NCBI RefSeq assembly: GCF_003258365.1
Contig: NZ_QHKM01000001.1
Location: 558,001 to 622,000, forward strand
Origin: Hymenobacter edaphi
Lineage (GTDB): Bacteria > Bacteroidota > Bacteroidia > Cytophagales > Hymenobacteraceae
Reading direction: 5' to 3'
Length of the DNA stretch: 64,000 bases
Shown here: positions 58,031 to 64,000 of the stretch, in pieces
How the letters are laid out: each line of letters opens with the position of its first letter
Numbering within the stretch: position 1 is the first letter of the stretch
Notes under the pieces: generated by a model
Told to the model about the DNA's origin: nothing
The model's database searches: none
The model's input: only the letters and a program-made list of their open reading frames with translations
Position numbers and translations under genes: made by a program

Positions 58031-59140
58031 TCAGCGGGTGCGGCTGGACTTGCTGAAGCGGAAGGCACTGCTGAAGCCCACGCTGAAGATGAACTGGCCG
58101 TGGGAAAAGCCTTTGACGTGGCCGCCGAAGGTGCTGTATGTAGCCGTGGCCCGGAATGCGTTGACGGCCACCTGCCCTCCTACATCATAGCCAAGAAACC
58201 GGTGTTTGTCGGACTGGCTCAGGATTTGGGTTAACAGCGGCCCTTCTTCGCGGATGTCGCCGTTGAGCGAACGGTACGTGAGGCCCGCAAATGCATCGGC
58301 ACGCATAGCAAAGTCATTGTCGTCTTTGGCTGGCACATCGAACAGGGTGTAATACGCCCTGGCGTTGGCGCTGACAATGTTTACCTCGCTCATGCGGCGG
58401 GTAGCGGCGGCCCAGCGCGTGGTGGCCACGCTCAGGTCGCCGCTGAAGCTCAGGGGGACCAGCTGCGCGTGCCGAACCCACCAGCTGAATGGGTACCAGC
58501 GGCCCGAAATAGTGGCGGAGCGCAGCGTGCTGGCAGCCGCGCTACCGGGCAGCAGCAGGCTTTGGCCAAACTCCCGCTGGTTGAGCATCTGACCGGGGTT
58601 CAGCGTATCGGGCTGTACCACGAGGGTGTCGCCCCGGCTACCCAGGGAAAACAGCAGGTTGAGGCTAAACCACGGCACCATGCGCTCGGGCTCTTCCTCA
58701 AAGAGAATCTGCTGGGTGGGCTCCGCCTCTTCGGGGCTGCCGGCCGGTGCAATCAGGTAGCGGCGGCCATAGGTTACGGGGAGGAACACCGCGTAATTCA
58801 GACCCAGTGAGCCGGTAGTGGGGGCTACGCCATCCTTGCCCACTGCTTTGCTGAAGTCCCCGTCGGTGAGGACCCCATACTTACGCTGCCGGTCAAAACC
58901 CACGCGGGCGGTGCGGAAGGTGGTTTTATTAGCAGCGGCTTCAAACTGGCTGATAAGTGCTTCGCGTGTACCGGCTGAAGCGGAACTGGTGCTGACACTA
59001 GCGCTGACTACCTTGTCGGGTATTACCTGTAAGCTATAGCCGGCGTTGCTTTGCACCTGACCGATGCTGAGGGCCACCGGGAGGAGCCACAGCAGGGCGG
59101 CGAGCAGCGGGCCAGTAAACCGATAGGGAAGGGGGCGCAT
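58031..59140 (-). CDS. Predicted outer-membrane protein of unknown family
   Basis: 369 residues from the ATG at 59140. Signal peptide with a strong hydrophobic core (GPLLAALLWLLPVALSIGQVQ). The mature part has alternating strands (SLGLNYAVFLPVTYGRRYLIAP, WFSLNLLFSLGSRG, YPFSWWVRHAQLVPLSFSGDLSVA core VPLSFSG) and ends FIFSVGFSSAFRFSKSSRTR, an amphipathic barrel-like end with a basic tail. I do not recognise a family. It is upstream of the OMPLA-like gene on the same strand with 45 bp between them, so the two may form an operon. Confidence 0.6.
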   Translation of the reverse strand: MRPLPYRFTGPLLAALLWLLPVALSIGQVQSNAGYSLQVIPDKVVSASVSTSSASAGTREALISQFEAAANKTTFRTARVGFDRQRKYGVLTDGDFSKAVGKDGVAPTTGSLGLNYAVFLPVTYGRRYLIAPAGSPEEAEPTQQILFEEEPERMVPWFSLNLLFSLGSRGDTLVVQPDTLNPGQMLNQREFGQSLLLPGSAAASTLRSATISGRWYPFSWWVRHAQLVPLSFSGDLSVATTRWAAATRRMSEVNIVSANARAYYTLFDVPAKDDNDFAMRADAFAGLTYRSLNGDIREEGPLLTQILSQSDKHRFLGYDVGGQVAVNAFRATATYSTFGGHVKGFSHGQFIFSVGFSSAFRFSKSSRTR

Positions 59141-59611
59141 GTGCAGAAGGAACATAGGACAAGGAGTGCCGAAACTGCTCGGCGCTACAAATAGGCGGTA
59201 ACAGACTTGCCAGGCATCAGTGCCTGCACTGAATTATAGCCCAGGGCCGATAATTCCGGTGCCCAAAAACCAATCTTGGTCCTACTCTAGCCCGCTGTTT
59301 CCCAGCTCTTCCGCCCCGTGCGCGTCGATTCAACGGGAATGCCATTTAGTAGCAGGAATCGAGCTGCCTTCGGGTTACTTTCCCCGCCTCCTCGGTATGT
59401 AAAGGACCCCGGCGCCGCTGGCGCCGGGTGCTTCACCCTCGGGCCGGCAGCTTTTGCGCCGCCGGCCGCGCCGGTGCTGCCGTCGCTGGTTTTCGTCGCG
59501 AAGAAAACCCCGGCCGCAGCGCCGCCCCACGCAGGTCGCGAATTGCGGCGGGGCGGGTAGCTGGTGCGCCAGAGCCAGGGCCGCATTTCATTCCACCAAG
59601 ACTTTCCTGCC
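59141..59611. other. Gene-free spacer with a GC hairpin
   Basis: 471 bp between divergent genes. It holds a perfect 9-bp hairpin CCCGGCGCC/GGCGCCGGG at 59408-59416/59420-59428. Short open frames here have no recognisable features. No clear TAnnTTTG box for the VWA gene was found. Confidence 0.4.
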
Positions 59612-61243
59612 ATGACACTTAACCGCTTGCGGCCCCTGCGGGGGCTGCTGCTGGCGGCTGCGCTATTGTCGGCCTGCAGCCAGCAATACTCTACCGAAGA
59701 CCAAAAAGAGCTGGAGCCCGCCTACGGGCTGGGCCGGGAGGCCGCGGCCGACGCCAGTGCCGAGCCCGCCTTTCCCGGCGCGGCCGACCCGGCCCCGGCC
59801 AGCCGCGAGAATTACGCCGTCGTTCACGAAAACCCGTTTCTGGAGGCCCGGCGCAACCCGCTCAGCACCTTTGCCATCGACGTAGACCGGGCCAGCTACG
59901 CCAACGTGCGCCGCTTTCTGCTGCAGAACCGGCAATTGCCCCCGCCCGACGCGGTGCGGCTGGAGGAGCTGGTGAACTACTTTCCTTACCAATACCCGCA
60001 GCCCCGGAGCGGCCCCGCCTCGCTGAACGCCGAAGTGGCTGCCTGTCCCTGGAACCCGGCCCACCGGCTGGTGCTGGTGGGGGTGCAGGGCAAGGAGGTA
60101 GCCTCCGAAAACCTGCCGCCGGCCAATCTGGTGTTTCTGCTCGACGTGTCGGGCTCGATGAACGACCCGGACAAGCTGCCGCTGCTGAAAGAGTCGTTGC
60201 GGCTGCTGGTGCGCGAGCGGCTGCGGCCCCAGGATTACGTGAGCATTGTGGTGTATGCCGGCGCCGCCGGGCTGGTGCTGCCGCCCACCTCGGGCACCGA
60301 GCGGGAAACCATCCTGCGCGCCCTCGACCAGCTGGAAGCCGGCGGCTCCACGGCCGGCGGCGAAGGGCTGCGCCTGGCCTACGAAGTGGCGCAGCAGCAC
60401 CGGCGGCCCGGCGGCAACAACCGCGTCATCCTGGCCACCGACGGCGACTTCAACGTGGGCGAGCAGAGCGACGCCGACATGGAGCGGCTCATCACGCAGG
60501 AGCGCGCATCGGGCGTGTTTCTCTCGGTGCTGGGCTTCGGCCAGGGCAACGTGCAGGACGCCAAGATGGAGCTGCTGGCCGACAAGGGCAACGGCAACTA
60601 CGCCTACATCGACCAGCTGGGCGAGGCCCGGCGGGTGCTGGTGCAGCAGTTCGGCGGCACCTTGTTCGCGCTGGCCAAGGACGTGAAAGTGCAGGTGGAA
60701 TTCAACCCCGCCCGGGTGCGCGAGTACCGCCTGCTGGGCTACGAAAACCGCCTGCTCGCCGCCGAGGATTTCAACGATGACCGCAAAGACGCCGGCGAGC
60801 TGGGCGCCGGCCAGCAAGTGACGGCCCTCTACGAAATCGTGCCCGCTGATGCGCCCACGGCCGCCGCGGCTCCCGCCGTCGACCCGCTGAAGTACCAGGC
60901 TACCTCCGCCACCGATGCCGGCAGCAGCCCGGAGCTGCTCACCGTGAAGCTGCGCTACCAGGAGCCGCAGGGCAGCCCCAGCCGCCTGCTGACGCTGCCC
61001 GTGCGCGGCGCCCGGTTCGACGAGCCCAGTGCCCGGGCCTCCGACAACCTGCGCTGGGCCGCCGCCGTGGCGCAATTCGGGCTGCTGCTGCGCGGCTCGC
61101 AGCACCGGGGCACGGCCAGCTGGGCCAGCACCCAGGAGCTGGTCAGCAGTGCCAGCGGCCCCGATGCCGACGGCTCCCGCGCCGAGTTCCGGCAGTTGGT
61201 GCAGCACGCGGCGACGTTGCAAGGCGAAACTGCTCAGCACTGA
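59612..61243 (+). CDS. VWA-domain lipoprotein (YfbK-like, DUF3520)
   Basis: 543 residues from the ATG at 59612, giving a lipoprotein signal (LRGLLLAAALLSAC, lipobox Cys). The region before the VWA domain matches the YfbK/Von Willebrand N-terminal type: NPLSTFAIDVDRASYANVRRFL and DAVRLEELVNYFPYQYP. The VWA domain starts at NLVFLLDVSGSMNDPDKL with an intact MIDAS (DVSGS), then VILATDGDFNVG. The C-terminal part matches DUF3520 (YRLLGYENRLLAAEDFNDD core GYENRLL; VTALYEIVP). Members are surface or periplasmic proteins of unknown partners. It converges on an anti-sigma/ECF sigma pair, a common setting for such genes. Confidence 0.85.
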   Translation: MTLNRLRPLRGLLLAAALLSACSQQYSTEDQKELEPAYGLGREAAADASAEPAFPGAADPAPASRENYAVVHENPFLEARRNPLSTFAIDVDRASYANVRRFLLQNRQLPPPDAVRLEELVNYFPYQYPQPRSGPASLNAEVAACPWNPAHRLVLVGVQGKEVASENLPPANLVFLLDVSGSMNDPDKLPLLKESLRLLVRERLRPQDYVSIVVYAGAAGLVLPPTSGTERETILRALDQLEAGGSTAGGEGLRLAYEVAQQHRRPGGNNRVILATDGDFNVGEQSDADMERLITQERASGVFLSVLGFGQGNVQDAKMELLADKGNGNYAYIDQLGEARRVLVQQFGGTLFALAKDVKVQVEFNPARVREYRLLGYENRLLAAEDFNDDRKDAGELGAGQQVTALYEIVPADAPTAAAAPAVDPLKYQATSATDAGSSPELLTVKLRYQEPQGSPSRLLTLPVRGARFDEPSARASDNLRWAAAVAQFGLLLRGSQHRGTASWASTQELVSSASGPDADGSRAEFRQLVQHAATLQGETAQH

Positions 61244-61335
61244 GCCTGGTGCAGCGCGGGCTTGGCTGATGCCTTCCCCCGGTTCTGCCCGCGCCCATCC
61301 GCACGGTTGTGGCAGAACGGGTGGGAACTGGTGGA

Positions 61336-61403
61336 CGCGGGCTAAAGCCCGCGCTACTGCTCGCAAAAAAAGCCGGGCCGCTGACGTCAGCGACCCGGCT
61401 TTG
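61336..61403. terminator. Double hairpin between convergent genes
   Basis: CGCGGGCT/AGCCCGCG at 61336-61353, then AAAGCCGGG...CCCGGCTTT at 61369-61402 with A run before and T after, between the VWA and anti-sigma genes. Confidence 0.7.
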
Positions 61404-61429
61404 GGCATTCGGCATTAGGGAAAAAGCAG

Positions 61430-62323
61430 TTAGAGCATCTGGCCCATTACCGTGAGGGCGGCCATGGTAGGCGTGGGGTGGCCGCCGGCGTCTTCCAGGG
61501 TCACGGCAAAGGCCTGGGCACTGGCCACGTCCTTCATGCGCTGCAGACTGTCGCCGACGGCCGTAGTCTGGGCCAGCATGCCGGCGTCGACGGGTTTGCC
61601 CTTGTCGAGGGCCCACAGCTGGTACTGCTTGCCGCTGGGGGCGGCGGGCAGGTTCTTCACGTCCACGTACACGCGGCGGCTGACGGGATTGTACATCACC
61701 CGGGCGCGGGCGCCGGGGGCCTGGGGCGTACCGGTCATCACCACCATACGGAACTGCTCGTCGCGCAGAATGCCCAGCTCCTCGGTGCGGGTGGCTAGGC
61801 GCTTTTCCACGGCCTGGGTGGCGGCGGCGTAAAGCTGCTCCTTAGCCTGGGCCAGCACCAGCTGGTTTTCCGATTGCTGCCAGCGGCTGTAGAACAGCCA
61901 GTTGGCGCCCAGGCTCAGCAGCAGCGCCACCGAGGCCGCAATGGCCAGCCAGCGGAAGCCGCTGCCGGCTTCGGCGGCGGGCAGGGTGCGGACGACGGTT
62001 TCGGCCGGGGCCGCTTCGTAGTGCGGGGCGGCGGGCGCTATGTAAGGAGCGGCCGGTTCGGTCGGGGTGGCGGGTTCGGCGGCGGACTGCGGCTGGATAG
62101 CCTGCTGAAAGCCGCTGAGTACCCGCTCGCGCAGGCCGGCGGGCGGGGTCAGGGCGTGGGCTTCGGCGTAGAGGCCCAGGGCCCGCTGCACGCTGATGAG
62201 TTCGGCCCGGATGGGCGGGTGCTCGGCCGCCAGCCGCTCGACCTCGGCCGCTTCGGCCGGGGAAAGCTGCTGCAGCGCGTACAGCTCTAGTTGACCCGAT
62301 TCGATGTATTCCTCGATGTTCAC
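61430..62323 (-). CDS. Anti-sigma factor (RskA-like)
   Basis: 297 residues. The N-terminal ~90 residues form a sigma-binding helical domain (MNIEEYIESGQLELYALQQLSPAEAAEVERL core ESGQLELYALQ; ERVLSGF) without the zinc HxxxCxxC motif, as in RskA-type proteins. A Pro/Ala linker precedes one membrane helix (about 152-168, WLAIAASVALLLSLGANW). The outer domain matches the RskA C-terminal type: VMYNPVSRRVYVDVKNLPAAPSGKQYQLWALDKGKPVDAG (core LPAAPSGKQYQLWAL), ending AFAVTLEDAGGHPTPT. It would hold the ECF sigma factor encoded 6 bp upstream at the membrane until a signal releases it. Confidence 0.9.
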   Translation of the reverse strand: MNIEEYIESGQLELYALQQLSPAEAAEVERLAAEHPPIRAELISVQRALGLYAEAHALTPPAGLRERVLSGFQQAIQPQSAAEPATPTEPAAPYIAPAAPHYEAAPAETVVRTLPAAEAGSGFRWLAIAASVALLLSLGANWLFYSRWQQSENQLVLAQAKEQLYAAATQAVEKRLATRTEELGILRDEQFRMVVMTGTPQAPGARARVMYNPVSRRVYVDVKNLPAAPSGKQYQLWALDKGKPVDAGMLAQTTAVGDSLQRMKDVASAQAFAVTLEDAGGHPTPTMAALTVMGQML

Positions 62324-62329
62324 AGCAGG

Positions 62330-62884
62330 TTATCGGATCAGGGTGGAGAGGACTTTGATGGCGGCGCGGGCGCGGGTTTTCACTGTACCTAAGGGCATAT
62401 TCAGCTCGTCGGCTACCTCGCTTTGGGTGTAGCCTTCGAAATACAGCAAGTCGACAATTTGGCGCTGCTCAGGGTTCAATCGGCGCGTGAGTTCCTGCAG
62501 CCCGATGTGCTCGGGCCGGAAGGAATCGACGGCGGGTTGGCGCTCGGCAGGACTCTCGTCCAGTGGCTGACTGTGAGAACTTACGCGGTACTGCCGCGAG
62601 CGGATTTTGTCGATGGCTAAATTTCTACACACGTTCAAAACCCACGTAAACAGGCGCCCTTTCGACGCGTCGTAGCTCTGAAACGAATGCCAGATTTTCA
62701 CCATGGCTTCCTGCAGCACGTCTTCGGCTTCTTCCTCGCGGCGCACGATGCGCAGGATTACGCCGTAGAGGGCCGCCGAGTACTTGTCGTAGAACTCGGT
62801 CATGGCGGACTCGTCCTGGGCGCGCAGCCGGGCTACGAGCTGCTGTTCGGCGGCGGGGGGCGACTCGGGTAGCAAACTGGTCAC
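62330..62884 (-). CDS. ECF-type (SigK-like) RNA polymerase sigma factor
   Basis: 184 residues from a GTG at 62884 (VTSLLPES); an ATG at 62977 lies upstream of the promoter and is rejected. Region 2: MTEFYDKYSAALYGVILRIV, AEDVLQEAMVKIWHSF and RLFTWVLNVCRNLAIDKIRS (core WVLNVCRNLAIDKIRS). Region 4: LNPEQRQIVDLLYFEGYTQSEVADELNMPLGTVKTRARAAI (core GYTQSEVADELNMPLGTVKTR). The pairing with an RskA-like anti-sigma places it in the SigK-like ECF group. It is likely the first gene of the two-gene operon and may regulate itself from the upstream promoter. Confidence 0.93.
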   Translation of the reverse strand: MTSLLPESPPAAEQQLVARLRAQDESAMTEFYDKYSAALYGVILRIVRREEEAEDVLQEAMVKIWHSFQSYDASKGRLFTWVLNVCRNLAIDKIRSRQYRVSSHSQPLDESPAERQPAVDSFRPEHIGLQELTRRLNPEQRQIVDLLYFEGYTQSEVADELNMPLGTVKTRARAAIKVLSTLIR

Positions 62885-62940
62885 GTGTGGGAATGAATAA
62901 GCCACCGCTGGAAGTGGTGTGGAACGCGGGCGGGGGCGGT

Positions 62941-62970
62941 CAAAAGTAAGGACAAAACGCAGACGGCAAA
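62941..62970 (-). promoter_or_regulatory. Promoter of the sigma/anti-sigma operon
   Basis: TTTG (62970-62967), 18-nt spacer, perfect TACTTTTG (62948-62941) on the minus strand, about 57 nt before the GTG at 62884. It looks like a housekeeping-type Bacteroidota promoter. Confidence 0.65.
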
Positions 62971-63080
62971 GCAGCACCAGCCAACCTGCGGCCGCGGAAA
63001 CCAGTTATACGTAGCGTCCGGGCGCCCTCTGCGTACGTACTTCCCGGCCCGTCGTTGCCCGTCATTTTGCACTTTCGCTC

Positions 63081-64000
63081 ATGCCCATCGAGTCTTACAA
63101 TCCTTACACCGGCCGCGTGCTGCGCCGTTTTCGCCCGTTTGCCTGGTCCAAGGTCGAGCGGATCCTGGCCGGGAGCCACCGCGCCGCCGCCCAGTGGCGG
63201 CTCACCTCGTTTGCCGAGCGCGCCCGCCTGATGCGCCGCGCGGCGGCCTTGCTGCGCGAACGGGCCGACGAGCTGGCCCGCCTCATGGCCCTGGAAATGG
63301 GCAAACCCGTGGTGGACGGCCGGGCCGAAGCCCAGAAGTGCGCCCTCTGCTGCGAGTACTACGCCGAGCACGCCGCAGCCTTTCTGGCCGACGAAGAAAT
63401 CAAGACCGAGGCCCGCCGCAGCTTTATCAGCCACGAGCCGCTGGGCGTGGTGCTGGCCGTGATGCCCTGGAACTTCCCCTTCTGGCAGGTGGTGCGCTTC
63501 GCCGCGCCCGCCCTGATGGCCGGCAACGTGGGGCTGCTCAAGCATGCCTCCAACGTGCCGCAGTGCGCCCTGGCTCTTGAGAAGATTTTCCACGACGCGG
63601 GCTTTCCGCCGGCCACCTTCCGCACCCTGCTCATCGGCTCCGACCTGGTGGGCAAGCTCATCGAGGACGACCGGGTGCGGGCCGTCACGCTGACGGGCTC
63701 GGAGCCGGCCGGGGCGCAGGTGGCGGCCACAGCCGGCGCCCAGATCAAGAAAACCGTGCTGGAACTGGGCGGCTCCGACGCCTTTATCGTGCTGGCCGAC
63801 GCCAACCTGGCGCTGGCCGCCAAAACCGCTGCCCAGGCCCGCATGATCAACGCCGGGCAGAGCTGCATTGCCGCCAAGCGCTTCATCGTGGAAAAACCGG
63901 TGCTCCGGGAGTTTATCAACCAGCTGAAAACCCACCTGCTGGCCCTGCGCACCGGCGACCCGCTGCTGGAAACCACCCAGTACGGCCCCCTGGCCCGCCC
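63081..64000 (+). CDS. Aldehyde dehydrogenase, succinate-semialdehyde type (truncated by window end)
   Basis: First ~306 residues, starting MPIESYNPYTGRVLRRFRP; the gene continues beyond the window. NAD(P)-dependent aldehyde dehydrogenase family: MPWNFPFWQVVRFAAPALMAGNVGLLKHAS (core PWNFPFWQ and the Lys of LLKHAS), cofactor loop TLTGSEPAG, catalytic Glu in LELGGSDAFIVL, and the catalytic Cys in NAGQSCIAAKRF. ELGGSDAF and the MPIESxNP opening are closest to short succinate-semialdehyde dehydrogenases (GabD/Sad-like). A TCATTTTG sequence at 63062-63069, one mismatch from the -7 consensus, precedes it. It diverges from the sigma operon. Confidence 0.9.
   Translation, partial: MPIESYNPYTGRVLRRFRPFAWSKVERILAGSHRAAAQWRLTSFAERARLMRRAAALLRERADELARLMALEMGKPVVDGRAEAQKCALCCEYYAEHAAAFLADEEIKTEARRSFISHEPLGVVLAVMPWNFPFWQVVRFAAPALMAGNVGLLKHASNVPQCALALEKIFHDAGFPPATFRTLLIGSDLVGKLIEDDRVRAVTLTGSEPAGAQVAATAGAQIKKTVLELGGSDAFIVLADANLALAAKTAAQARMINAGQSCIAAKRFIVEKPVLREFINQLKTHLLALRTGDPLLETTQYGPLAR

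Overview
The window looks like chromosomal DNA of a high-GC member of the Bacteroidota, most likely Hymenobacter or a close relative (inference). Support: a type IX secretion (T9SS) C-terminal sorting domain on the first secreted protein, repeated Bacteroidota-type promoters (-7 box TAnnTTTG, sometimes with a -33 TTG/TTTG), several families typical of this phylum (DUF4290, DUF4349, DUF4846, DUF3109, metallophosphoesterase/OM-barrel fusion), and very GC-rich codon third positions that leave long spurious antisense reading frames.

Layout. 1-2.5 kb: start of a membrane protein, three tRNAs (Ser-GCU, Pro-UGG, Arg-UCU) and a T9SS-secreted beta-propeller protein. 2.7-18.7 kb: gyrB, ridA, the polyphosphate pair ppk1/ppx (convergent), a 1,235-residue phosphoesterase/kinase-like/barrel fusion, a sirtuin, a DUF4846 protein, a YgjP-type metallopeptidase and topA. 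19.0-28.1 kb: a chemosensory operon, soluble poly-HAMP receptor-cheW-cheY-cheB-cheA-cheC; no cheR or cheD is present and the CheB receiver domain has lost its phosphorylation residues. 28.3-38.6 kb: agmatinase-like enzyme, small membrane protein, DUF4349 lipoprotein, murA (active-site Cys replaced by Asp), DUF4290, a DUF559 nuclease gene enclosed by perfect 42-bp inverted repeats, pcrA/uvrD, a 12-unit 21-bp repeat array, a Cys-rich DUF3109 protein and two paralogous outer-membrane proteins. 38.7-46.6 kb: a TPR/secreted protein, then the lipid/translation cluster yceD-rpmF-plsX-fabH-efp-accB-accC (leftward) and an orphan HigA-like regulator. 46.8-52.6 kb: pdxA, pepA, rsmA, a 2-hydroxyacid dehydrogenase, and greA with a hairpin/T-tract directly after its promoter. 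52.8-59.2 kb: a HIT domain fused to a NuiA-type nuclease-inhibitor domain, lying close to a secreted lipoprotein nuclease of the NucA (DRGH) family, then three uncharacterised surface/secreted proteins. 59.6-64 kb: a VWA lipoprotein, an anti-sigma/ECF sigma pair, and the start of an aldehyde dehydrogenase.

Most genes are housekeeping. The most unusual content is: the nuclease/inhibitor neighbourhood with the HIT-NuiA fusion; the inverted-repeat-bounded DUF559 unit whose edge supplies the pcrA stop codon; the 21-bp (two helical turns) repeat array and a second intergenic region with TTCTACC hairpins; the reduced chemosensory system; the MurA Cys-to-Asp change; and the greA leader hairpin. Three REP-like palindromic families and several inverted-arm intergenic elements are scattered through the window. 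All family assignments are by reading motifs; no database search was run.
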